Origin: DASTHS01 sp035718085
GTDB taxonomy: Bacteria; Actinomycetota; Acidimicrobiia; Acidimicrobiales; Palsa-688
Reading direction: 5' to 3'
DNA length: 29,389 nt
Assembly: GCA_035718085.1 (NCBI GenBank)
Contig: DASTHS010000316.1
Span: 1-29,389, forward strand
Positions 8,296-14,865 of the stretch are shown piece by piece (position 1 is the first letter of the stretch; every line of letters starts with the position of its first letter). Position numbers and translations under genes: made by a program. The notes beneath the pieces are model-generated. The model was not told the origin of the DNA, did not search any database, and saw only the letters and a list, made by a program, of their open reading frames with translations.

Positions 8296-8313
8296 CCGCC
8301 GCCTAGGCGGCGG
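8296..8313. terminator. Perfect 18-bp palindrome at the DUF2007/prcA tail-to-tail junction
   Basis: The self-complementary sequence CCGCCGCCTAGGCGGCGG covers the prcA stop codon and begins five bases after the DUF2007 stop. As RNA from either strand it can form a six-pair G/C stem with a six-base loop. There is no T-tract. Its position suggests a shared transcription end, but function is inferred from position only. Confidence 0.35.
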
Positions 8314-9064
8314 GCTCGGCGTCCGGTGCCGAGCCGGCACCGGCCTGGCCGTCGCCGGGTGCGGGCCCGTCGTCCGGGGCCGGGCCGGAACCCAGCAGGG
8401 CGGTGACCTCGGCGGGCTCGACGCGACGGAAGGCGCGCCGCCCGTTGCTGCGCTCGAGCACCGCCACCTCGAGGTCGCCCCCGCTGAGGGTGCGGTCGTC
8501 GCCGGCCAGCGCCGCCGACGCACCCCGCAGGGCCGCCTGCAGGTCCCAGCCCTCCTCGTAGCGGTCGTCGAGGCGCCGGGCGATGACCTCGGCCTCGCCA
8601 CCGAGCACGGTGGTGTGGTCTTCGTCGACGATCGACCCGTCGTAGAGGATGTGGAACAGCTGGTCGTCGCCGGGCTCGGCGCCCACCTCGGCGACCAGGA
8701 TCTCGACCTCGAGCGGTTTCATCTCGTGGGTGAAGACGTTGCCCATGTACTGGGCGTAGAGGTTGGCCAGGCTTCGGGCGTCGACGTCCTCGCGGCTGTA
8801 CTGGTAGCCCTTGACATCCGCGTACTGCACGCCGCTGCGTCGCAGCTGGTCGAACTCGTTGTAGCGGCCCACCCCGGCGAAGGCGATGCGGTCGTAGATC
8901 TCGCTCACCTTGTGCAGCGACCGGGAGGTGTTCTCCGCCACGATGGCGATGCCCCCGGCGAAGGCGACCGCCACCAGCGGCCGGCCGCGGGAGATGTTCT
9001 TCCGCGCGAAGTCGGCCTTGTCCTTCATGAACTGCTCGGGGGCGACGTACCAGGGCGTGCTCAC
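8303..9064 (-). CDS. prcA: 20S proteasome alpha subunit
   Basis: Alpha-type subunit forming the outer heptameric rings of the 20S proteasome, gating entry and docking the Mpa/ARC ATPase; 253 residues. The N-terminus STPWYVAPEQFMKDKADFARKNISRGRPLVAVAF matches actinobacterial PrcA, including the helix before the first strand, and there is no catalytic Thr. The last 35 or so residues are a Pro/Ala/Asp-rich disordered tail. The GTG start at 9062-9064 overlaps the prcB stop by four bases, giving coupled synthesis of the two subunits. Confidence 0.97.
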   Translation of the reverse strand: MSTPWYVAPEQFMKDKADFARKNISRGRPLVAVAFAGGIAIVAENTSRSLHKVSEIYDRIAFAGVGRYNEFDQLRRSGVQYADVKGYQYSREDVDARSLANLYAQYMGNVFTHEMKPLEVEILVAEVGAEPGDDQLFHILYDGSIVDEDHTTVLGGEAEVIARRLDDRYEEGWDLQAALRGASAALAGDDRTLSGGDLEVAVLERSNGRRAFRRVEPAEVTALLGSGPAPDDGPAPGDGQAGAGSAPDAEPAA

Positions 9065-9876
9065 GGGCGGGCTCCCTCGTTGGTCTCGGCGGGCGACAGG
9101 GCGGCCACCACAGCGGTGAACGCCCCGGCCACCTCGATGTCGGGCACCGACTGGTAGCCCTCCCGGGTGATGGTGGCGACCGTCGGGTAGATGCCGCGCA
9201 CGGCGTCGGGGCCGCCGGTGGCGGAGTCTTCGTCGGCCGCCTGCCACAGGGCCCGCACCGCCAGCTCGATGGCCTCGGCGCGGGTCATGCCGTCGCGGTA
9301 ACCGAGCTTGATGGTCGTGCGGGCGTCGCGGCCGCCCGACCCGTCGGCGTGGTAGTCGGTCTCCTCGTAGCGGCCGCCGGTGGGGTCGTAGGTGTAGATG
9401 CGGCCGATGCCGCGGCGCAGGTCGTAGCCGGCGAAGAGCGGCACCACGACGAACCCCTGCATGGCCATGCCCAGGTTCGACCGGACCATGACCGCCAGCT
9501 GGTTGGCCTTGCCCTCCAGCGACAGGGGCTGCGACTCCACCTTCTCGTAGTGCTCGAGCTGCAGCTGGAACAGCCGCACCATCTCCAGCGCCAAGCCGGC
9601 GGCGCCGGCGATCGCCACCCCACTGTGGCGGTCGGCGGGGTGCACCTTGTCCATGGTCCGGTGGGCGATCGAGCTGCCCGCCGTGGCCCGCCGGTCGCCG
9701 GCCATCACCACGCCGTCCGCGTAGCGGATGGCCACGATGGTGGTGCCGTGGCGGATGTCGAACGGCGCACCGTCGTGCGCGTCGGGCGCCCGGAACGGGT
9801 CGAGCCCGGATCGGCGCAGCACGTCGGTGAAGCTCGGCCCCGGGTCTTCCCGGGGCGACCACATGGGGAGGCTCAT
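9061..9876 (-). CDS. prcB: 20S proteasome beta subunit
   Basis: Catalytic beta-type subunit, an N-terminal-threonine hydrolase made with a propeptide; 271 residues. Self-cleavage is expected at HG|TTIVAI, making T45 the nucleophile. D61 (GDRRAT) and K77 (MDKVHP) fall at mature positions 17 and 33, as required for activity. The ATG at 9874-9876 is preferred to an in-frame GTG at 9886-9888, because the latter sits inside the TAGGGT-like promoter element. The ATG overlaps the stop of the upstream reading frame (ATGA). In the cell it forms the two inner rings between PrcA rings. Confidence 0.97.
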   Translation of the reverse strand: MSLPMWSPREDPGPSFTDVLRRSGLDPFRAPDAHDGAPFDIRHGTTIVAIRYADGVVMAGDRRATAGSSIAHRTMDKVHPADRHSGVAIAGAAGLALEMVRLFQLQLEHYEKVESQPLSLEGKANQLAVMVRSNLGMAMQGFVVVPLFAGYDLRRGIGRIYTYDPTGGRYEETDYHADGSGGRDARTTIKLGYRDGMTRAEAIELAVRALWQAADEDSATGGPDAVRGIYPTVATITREGYQSVPDIEVAGAFTAVVAALSPAETNEGARP

Positions 9877-10205
9877 AGCGGTGCGCACCCTACCGGTGCG
9901 CCGCGACTGCGAGCCGCTCCACGCCGCGCCACCGGTCGCCGCCCGCCGTCTGTCACGTCGGGGGTCCTGGCGGTGTGCCCCCGTCGTAGAAGGTCAGCTC
10001 TGGCAGCAGGGACCCGCCGGTCAGGTACTCGACCGCCCGGAACAGGCTGCTGATCTGGTCGTCGAACTTGCTGCTTGCGACGCACCGCCATGCACGCCCG
10101 ACACTCCCGGCGGTGGCCATCGAGCTTGTTTCCCTGACGGTAGAAGGCGACGAGCGGCTTCACCTCTCCACAGCGGTCGCACCGCTTCGTCGATGGTTCG
10201 GACAC
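9873..10205 (-). CDS. Small Cys4 zinc-finger-like protein between pup and prcB (apparently frameshifted)
   Basis: The start is well supported: GTG at 10203-10205 with GGAGGT five bases upstream. The first 44 codons encode CDRCGEVKPLVAFYR and DGHRRECRACMA, a CxxC-CxxC zinc-binding module like the N-terminal finger of many phage and HNH-type proteins; about 80% of codons end in G or C. After about 10070 this frame becomes Arg/Pro-rich and only about half its codons end in G/C, while the +1 frame becomes coding-like (see the adjacent entry). As annotated, the frame gives 110 residues and ends in a four-base ATGA overlap with prcB. It may be a frameshifted gene, a sequencing error or a recoded gene. 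No function is known. Confidence 0.55.
   Translation of the reverse strand: MSEPSTKRCDRCGEVKPLVAFYRQGNKLDGHRRECRACMAVRRKQQVRRPDQQPVPGGRVPDRRVPAARADLLRRGHTARTPDVTDGGRRPVARRGAARSRGAPVGCAPL
9887..9892 (-). promoter_or_regulatory. Candidate -10 element for prcB-prcA
   Basis: TAGGGT on the minus strand, ten bases before the prcB ATG. The expected transcript start would leave a leader of only a few bases, so prcBA may be transcribed separately from dop-pup. No -35 is recognisable. Confidence 0.3.
9953..10120 (-). other. Alternative-frame segment continuing the Cys4 protein
   Basis: In the frame shifted by +1, the peptide from about 10070 reads SKFDDQISSLFRAVEYLTGG, then SLLPELTFYDGG, and stops at 9953-9955. 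Of 38 codons here, 34 end in G or C, against about half in the other frame, which is the pattern of real coding sequence in this genome. The frame also holds an ATG at 10118-10120, but without a clear ribosome-binding site and with an atypical first 17 residues. I read it as the true C-terminus of the zinc-finger protein, making a product of about 84 residues, rather than as a separate gene. Confidence 0.45.
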
Positions 10206-10295
10206 CGCAGACCTCCAGCGGAGAGGGGGCGGCGGGGTGCCACCACCTCAGCCGATGGCTCGAAGGTACGGAGCCGGTGTGACGGCCCGGAGGCA

Positions 10296-10321
10296 ACCAC
10301 GCAGAGTGGTCTACTGACCAC
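10296..10321 (-). promoter_or_regulatory. Overlapping alternative hairpins at the 3' end of pup
   Basis: Three short arms can pair in two mutually exclusive ways. GTGGT (10306-10310) pairs with ACCAC (10296-10300) around GCAGA; GTGGTC (10306-10311) pairs with GACCAC (10316-10321) around TACT. The second hairpin covers the pup stop codon. The layout resembles an attenuator or RNA-processing site, but no T-tract follows. The function is inferred. Confidence 0.3.
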
Positions 10322-10505
10322 CCTTCTGCACGTAGCTCCGGACGAAGTCCTCGGCGTTCTCTTCGAGCACCTCGTCGATCTCGTCGAGGAGGTCGTCGAG
10401 CTCGGCCTTGAGCTCCTCGCCCTTCTTGGACTTCTCGGGGAGGTCGTCGACGACCTCCTCGTCGGTCTTGGTCGAGGTCTTCTTGATCTGCTCGCGTTCA
10501 GCCAT
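10311..10505 (-). CDS. pup: Prokaryotic ubiquitin-like protein Pup
   Basis: Intrinsically disordered 64-residue protein tag. It ends in Gly-Gly-Gln, so Dop must deamidate the final Gln to Glu before PafA can conjugate it. The C-terminal half has the coiled-coil segment that binds Mpa (LKAELDDLLDEIDEVLEENAEDFVRSYVQKGG) and the N-terminus is Lys/Glu-rich, needed to thread into the ATPase. It lies 11 bases after dop, with AGGAGG-like sequence (from AGGAGGACC) just before the ATG at 10503-10505. Dop, Pup and the following genes form the core proteasome operon. Confidence 0.99.
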   Translation of the reverse strand: MAEREQIKKTSTKTDEEVVDDLPEKSKKGEELKAELDDLLDEIDEVLEENAEDFVRSYVQKGGQ

Positions 10506-10516
10506 TCGTGGTCCTC

Positions 10517-12019
10517 CTAGGAGCCGAGGCGTTCCAGCAGCTCAGCTGGCGTGGACACGCTCTCGAGAAGTGCATCGACATGGGCCTTGGTGCCTCTGAG
10601 GGGTTCCATCATCGGCACCCGGCGCAGCGGGTCTCGGCCGAGGTCGAACACCACGCTGTCCCAGTTGGCGGCGGCGATCGACGCCGCCCACCGCTGGAGG
10701 CACTTGCCGCGGAAGTAGGCCCGGGTGGTCTCGGGGGGTTCGGTGACGGCGCGGGCCACCTGCTCGTCGGTGAAGAGCCGCTCCATGCCCGAGCGGGCGT
10801 AGAGCGACCGGGACGGGCGCACGTCGTGGTACTGCAGGTCGAGCGCCGCCAGCTTGGGGTCGCCCCAGTCGAGGCCGTGACGGTCGCGATAGCCCTCGAG
10901 CATGCGGTACTTCGCCACCCAGTCGAGGGTGGTGGCCAACTCGAGCGGGTCCGATTCGAGGGCACCGAGCACCTGCTCCCAGCGCCGGAGGATCTCGCGG
11001 CCGGTCTCGGGGCCGCCGACGGCGTCGAGGCCCCGGTCTTCCGCGTACTTCCGGGCCAGGTCGAGGTGCTCCCACTGCAGCTCGAGGGCGGTCATGCGCC
11101 GGCCGTCGGCGAGGACGATCGGGGTCGACAGCCCGGTGTCGTAGCTCACCCGCCGCATGGCCGCCACCGGCGACTGCAGCGTGAAGTAGCGGTCACCGGC
11201 CCGGGTGAACCAGTCGTCTTCGATCATGGCCAGCACCAGTGCGGTGGTGCCCACCTTGAGGAAGGTGGCGACCTCGGAGAGGTTGGCGTCGCCCACGATG
11301 ACGTGCAGGCGGCGGTACTTCCCCGCATCGCAGTGGGGCTCGTCGCGGGTGTTGACGATGGGCCGCTTCAGGGTGGTCTCCAGCCCCACCTCTTCCTCGA
11401 AGAAGTCGGCACGCTGGGTCAGCTGGAACCGCACGTCGATGCCGCCCGTCGAGGCCGCCTCGCTCCCGACCTTGCCGGCGCCGGTGAAGATCTGCCGGCT
11501 GACGAAGTGCGGCATGACGTGCTGCACGATCCGAGCGAACGGCACCGACCGGTCCATCAGGTAGTTCTCGTGCGTGCCGTAGCTGTTGCCCTTGCCGTCG
11601 CTGTTGTTCTTCAGCACGACCAGCGACTGGCCGGGCGGCAGCAGCCTGCTGGCCACCTCGACCGACCGGGCCAGGATCAGCTCGCCGGCCTTGTCGTAGA
11701 GCACGGCGTCGTAGACGTCGGCGCACTCGGGGGTGGAGTACTCGGGGTGGGCGTGGTCGACGTAGTAGCGGGCCCCGTTGGTGAGCACCGCGTTGACCAG
11801 GTGGGTCTCGACCTCGGGCGGCATGGCGCCATCACGGGCGAACCCGCGGGCGTCGTTGCCGGGTGACTCGTCTTCGAAGTCCCACCTGACCCGGCGCGAC
11901 AGCTCGGCGACGTAGGCGTTGATCAGCGTGCTGCTGGCCGCGATGGGGTTCGGCTCGGCCGCTCCCCGGATGATGATCCCGTACTCGGTTTCGAGGCCGA
12001 GCACCTTCACGATGGCCAC
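10517..12019 (-). CDS. dop: Pup deamidase/depupylase Dop
   Basis: Converts Pup-Gln to Pup-Glu and also removes Pup from substrates; 500 residues, the usual length. It shares the PafA fold, with metal-binding LETEYG (E10), the catalytic Asp in YVDHAHPEYSTPEC (D88), LKNNSDGKGNSYGTHENYL, and the C-terminal region NWDSVVFDLG. It has the Dop-specific loop between about 43 and 75 (RWDFEDESPGNDARGF), absent from PafA, which distinguishes the two. The start is GTG at 12017-12019, with TAGGGT six bases upstream and no ribosome-binding site, so a leaderless transcript is likely. Confidence 0.98.
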   Translation of the reverse strand: MAIVKVLGLETEYGIIIRGAAEPNPIAASSTLINAYVAELSRRVRWDFEDESPGNDARGFARDGAMPPEVETHLVNAVLTNGARYYVDHAHPEYSTPECADVYDAVLYDKAGELILARSVEVASRLLPPGQSLVVLKNNSDGKGNSYGTHENYLMDRSVPFARIVQHVMPHFVSRQIFTGAGKVGSEAASTGGIDVRFQLTQRADFFEEEVGLETTLKRPIVNTRDEPHCDAGKYRRLHVIVGDANLSEVATFLKVGTTALVLAMIEDDWFTRAGDRYFTLQSPVAAMRRVSYDTGLSTPIVLADGRRMTALELQWEHLDLARKYAEDRGLDAVGGPETGREILRRWEQVLGALESDPLELATTLDWVAKYRMLEGYRDRHGLDWGDPKLAALDLQYHDVRPSRSLYARSGMERLFTDEQVARAVTEPPETTRAYFRGKCLQRWAASIAAANWDSVVFDLGRDPLRRVPMMEPLRGTKAHVDALLESVSTPAELLERLGS

Positions 12020-12025
12020 CAGGCG

Positions 12026-12031
12026 ACCCTA
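12026..12031 (-). promoter_or_regulatory. Candidate -10 element for dop-pup (leaderless)
   Basis: TAGGGT on the minus strand, six bases before the dop GTG. This spacing would place the first transcribed base at or next to the start codon. There is no Shine-Dalgarno sequence, consistent with leaderless translation, which is common in actinobacteria. The -35 region is not recognisable. Confidence 0.45.
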
Positions 12032-12207
12032 TCCGCCCCCGTCGGCGAGACGGGTGAGGGGGGCCCGCCGGCCGGCGACGGGCCGACGGACGGCTGGCCG
12101 CCACGCGGCGGCGAGCCCGGAGGGCCGCTGCAGGGTTGCCCGACGGCGGCGTGCCATGCTCACCTCGCCGCGGGCCGCCCGGCGCGCAGCCGACAAGGGG
12201 GAGCGCT

Positions 12208-13068
12208 GTGCACATCGGCATCACGAGCACGAACATCGCCTTCTACGCCGAGCGTGAGCACGCTGCGGCGCTGGCCCGCACCGCCGAGGCCGCGGGCGTC
12301 GAGTCGCTCTGGACCTTCGAGCACGTGGTGGTGCCGGGCGGCTACGAGTCGACCTACCCCTACAGCCGCGACGGGCGCATGCCCGGCGACGGCCGGGCCG
12401 CGATCACCGACCCGCTGACCTGGCTGTGCTTCTGCGGGGCGGTCACCGAGCGGATCAAGCTCGGCACCGGCATCCTCATCCTCCCCGAGCACAACCCCGT
12501 GCTCCTGGCCAAGGAGGCCGCCACCGTCGACCGCCTCAGCGGCGGACGGCTGCTGCTCGGCATCGGCGTCGGCTGGCTGAAGGAGGAGTTCGACGCCCTC
12601 GGCGTCCCGTGGGCACGGCGGGGCGCCCGCACCGACGGGTACGTCGAGGTGCTGCGGCGCCTCTGGACCGAGGAAGAGGTGACCCTCGACACCGAGTGGG
12701 CCACCCTCACGCGGGCCCGCTGCTCCCCCCAGCCGGTGCAGGCGGGCGGCGTGCCGATCGTCGTCGGGGGCCACAGCGAGGCGGCCGCCCGCCGGGCCGG
12801 GCGGATCGGCGACGGCTTCTACCCGGCGGCCCCTCCCGACCGCGTCGCCGCCCTGCTGCAGGTCATGCGTCGCGCTGCGGAGGACGCGGGGCGCGACCCG
12901 TCGGCGATCGAGGTCACCGCCGGCGACCCGACCGCCGACCCCGACTCGGTGCGCCGCTACGAAGACCTCGGGGTGAGCCGGGTCGTCGTCGGGGTGCCGA
13001 CCTACGACCCGAGCCAGGTCGAGGCCGCCTTCGGGAAGCTGCACGAGGAGTTGCTCTCCAGGCTCTGA
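12208..13068 (+). CDS. LLM-class F420-dependent oxidoreductase
   Basis: Luciferase-like TIM-barrel oxidoreductase of 286 residues, probably using cofactor F420 rather than FMN. It has the family's N-terminal strand HIGITSTNIAFYAE, SLWTFEHVVVP, KLGTGILILPEHNPVLLAKEAATVDRLSGGRLLLGIGVGW and, near residue 180, VPIVVGGHSEAAARRAGRIGDGFYP, all typical of the TIGR03619-like branch. The substrate cannot be told from sequence. The GTG at 12208 has AAGGGGGAG four bases upstream. It is divergent from dop across 188 bases and followed by a 240-base gap before the protease gene, so it is probably monocistronic. Confidence 0.93.
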   Translation: MHIGITSTNIAFYAEREHAAALARTAEAAGVESLWTFEHVVVPGGYESTYPYSRDGRMPGDGRAAITDPLTWLCFCGAVTERIKLGTGILILPEHNPVLLAKEAATVDRLSGGRLLLGIGVGWLKEEFDALGVPWARRGARTDGYVEVLRRLWTEEEVTLDTEWATLTRARCSPQPVQAGGVPIVVGGHSEAAARRAGRIGDGFYPAAPPDRVAALLQVMRRAAEDAGRDPSAIEVTAGDPTADPDSVRRYEDLGVSRVVVGVPTYDPSQVEAAFGKLHEELLSRL

Positions 13069-13308
13069 TCGGGCGGCCCGCCGGGGAGGGGCAGGGCTAG
13101 GCACATCGTGTCGTGCCCACGTCCCACCGGGCCATGGCGACGCGCAGGTGGCCCGGGACCCGGAAGTCGGCGACGAACCGGCGCAAAGGGCACGCCGGCG
13201 CCCGCAGGGGCGGGTGGGCGAACCGGTTGCGGCACGGGGCTTGAGCGCAGGCTCGGAGCGTTCGAGGCAGGGGGGGCGGCGCCCGCCGCGGCAGACAGGA
13301 GGTTCCCG
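13069..13308 (+). promoter_or_regulatory. Structured 240-base leader region upstream of the subtilase gene
   Basis: The longest gene-free stretch in the window. It can form several strong hairpins in the sense of the downstream gene: CCGGGCCA (13127-13134) with TGGCCCGG (13149-13156); CCGGCG (13178-13183) with CGCCGG (13193-13198) around a CAAAGGGCA loop; and CGCCCGC (13199-13205) with GCGGGTG (13210-13216). GAACCGG occurs twice (13175-13181 and 13220-13226). It ends with the Shine-Dalgarno AGGAGG at 13297-13302. It does not match a riboswitch class I can identify with confidence. Confidence 0.35.
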
Positions 13309-14865
13309 GTGCTCAGTCGATCCACCGCTGCAGCCGTGCTGGCCCTCGGCGCGCTCGTCGCGTCCCCGGCGGCCGCGGCCGGCGCGCCCGCGCCCGCAGC
13401 CACGCCGGGTGCGGTGGGCGGCGCCGCGGGCACGACCGGCACCTGGATCGTCCGCTCCCCCGCTGGGGTGCCCGCCGCCGCCTCGGCCGTCGTCGGTCGC
13501 GGTGGCCGCGTGCTGGCGAGCCTCGATCTCGTCGGCGGCGTGGCCGCCGAGCTCTCCGGCGACGCCGCCGCCGCCCTCACCGCCGCCGGGTTCGGCGTGA
13601 CGCCCGACGTGGCCCTGCGGGTGGCGAGCACCGATGCCGCCCCCACCCAGTTGGCCGCCATGGACCCCGGCGCCCTGGCCGCCCCCGACGCCGGGGCCGG
13701 TGTCGGCGTCGCCCTCGTCGACACCGGCGTCGACCCCCTCCCGCCCCTCGCCGGCCACCTGGTGGCCGGCCCCGACCTGTCCGGTGAGGGCACCCCGATC
13801 GACCACTACGGCCACGGCACGTTCATGGCCGGGCTGATCGCAGGCTCCGGCACCGGGAGCGCCCCCGGCGCGACGGTCGTCTCGGTCAAGGTGGCAGGGG
13901 CGGACGGCAGCACCGACGTCGCCCGGGTGATCGCCGGCATCGGCTGGGTGATCGCCAACCGTGACCGCTACGGCATCCGGGTGCTGTCGCTGTCGCTGTC
14001 GGCCGCGACGAGCCTCGCCCCCGCCGTCGACCCGGTCGACCTCGCTGTCGACGCCGCCTGGCACGCCGGCATCACGGTCGTGGCCGCCGCAGGCAACACC
14101 GCCGGCACCGTGGGCGCCCCCGGTGACGACCCCCACGCCCTGACCGCCGGCGCCGAGGGGGCGGCGGCACCCGGGCTGGCGGCAGCGTGGTCGGGCTCGT
14201 CGGTCACCAAGCCCGACGTCCTCGCCCCCGGCACCTCGGTGGTGTCGCTCCGGGCCCCCGGGTCGACGGTCGACGTCGGCTACCCGAACGCCCGGGTGGG
14301 TGCCCACCTCTTCCGTGGCAGCGGCACCTCGATGGCCACCGCCCTGCTGGCCGGCGGCGTCGCCGACCTGATCGCCGCCCACCCCTCGGCCCGGCCCGAC
14401 GACCTCGCGGCGGCCCTGGTGGCGACCAGCGGCGGCACCCCCGGGACCGATGCCGGGCCCGTCGACCTGGCCGCCGCCGACGCCTTCCTGGCGACGGCGT
14501 CGCACGCCGACGGAGCTGGGCGACCCCAGCCGGCTGCCACGGGCGTCCGGGCCGGCGACGACCCGGCGCTGCTGACCACCGGATCCTGGGACCCGGCCGA
14601 CTGGACGGCCATGCGGTGGGCCACGACCGACTGGACGGCCATGCGCTGGGCCACCACCGACTGGACGGCCATGCGCTGGGCGGCAGACGACTGGAGCGCG
14701 ATGCGCTGGGCGGCCATGCGCTGGGCCGATGGCGACTGGACCGCCATGCGGTGGGCGGCCATGCGGTGGAGCGACGCCGACTGGTCGGCCATGCGCTGGA
14801 GTGACGCCGACTGGTCTGCGATGCGGTGGAGCGACATCGCGTGGAGCGACCATGCCTGGGGCTGA
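13309..14865 (+). CDS. Secreted S8 subtilisin-like serine protease with C-terminal W-x4 repeat
   Basis: A 518-residue exported subtilase. A signal peptide (about residues 1-24, SPAAAAG cleavage region) is followed by an inhibitor-like propeptide region (about 44-107) and the S8 domain. Catalytic residues: D138 in VDTGVD, H169 in YGHGTFMAG, and S341 in GTSMATALLAGG. AAAGNTAG supplies the oxyanion-hole Asn. From residue 427 to the C-terminus every fifth residue is Trp (19 in all), mostly as W-T/S-A-M-R pentads alternating with acidic or polar ones. The GTG start has AGGAGG six bases upstream, and this decides it. The 3' end overlaps the histidine-kinase start by 14 bases. Substrates, and whether the repeat is a surface anchor or binding module, are unknown. 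Confidence 0.93.
   Translation: MLSRSTAAAVLALGALVASPAAAAGAPAPAATPGAVGGAAGTTGTWIVRSPAGVPAAASAVVGRGGRVLASLDLVGGVAAELSGDAAAALTAAGFGVTPDVALRVASTDAAPTQLAAMDPGALAAPDAGAGVGVALVDTGVDPLPPLAGHLVAGPDLSGEGTPIDHYGHGTFMAGLIAGSGTGSAPGATVVSVKVAGADGSTDVARVIAGIGWVIANRDRYGIRVLSLSLSAATSLAPAVDPVDLAVDAAWHAGITVVAAAGNTAGTVGAPGDDPHALTAGAEGAAAPGLAAAWSGSSVTKPDVLAPGTSVVSLRAPGSTVDVGYPNARVGAHLFRGSGTSMATALLAGGVADLIAAHPSARPDDLAAALVATSGGTPGTDAGPVDLAAADAFLATASHADGAGRPQPAATGVRAGDDPALLTTGSWDPADWTAMRWATTDWTAMRWATTDWTAMRWAADDWSAMRWAAMRWADGDWTAMRWAAMRWSDADWSAMRWSDADWSAMRWSDIAWSDHAWG
14587..14862 (+). repeat. 15-bp tandem repeat encoding Trp-x4 pentapeptides
   Basis: TGG codons recur at exactly 15-base intervals from 14587 to 14857: 18 full units plus the final Trp-Gly. 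Many units pair into near-identical 30-base blocks (for example 14602-14631 and 14632-14661). Nine units carry AMR. Silent and conservative changes between units show that the repeat is old enough to have drifted but that the Trp spacing is kept. Confidence 0.95.

Noticed and set aside
10021..10296. 91-residue frame overlapping the Cys4 gene
   Set aside because: Its start lies in the non-coding gap, it has no ribosome-binding site, and its composition is unlike the neighbours; the GGAGGT-supported frame is preferred.
13171..13240. Possible c-di-GMP-I (GEMM) riboswitch, from the GCAAAGGGCA and GGGCGAACC segments
   Set aside because: The conserved GCAAACC, ACGCAAAGCC and GNRA-loop elements are missing or out of order; a covariance search would be needed.
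14599..14862. Repeat as a CRISPR array or mobile-element repeat
   Set aside because: The repeat stays in frame with a 15-base period, has no spacers, and encodes a regular peptide, so it is a protein repeat.
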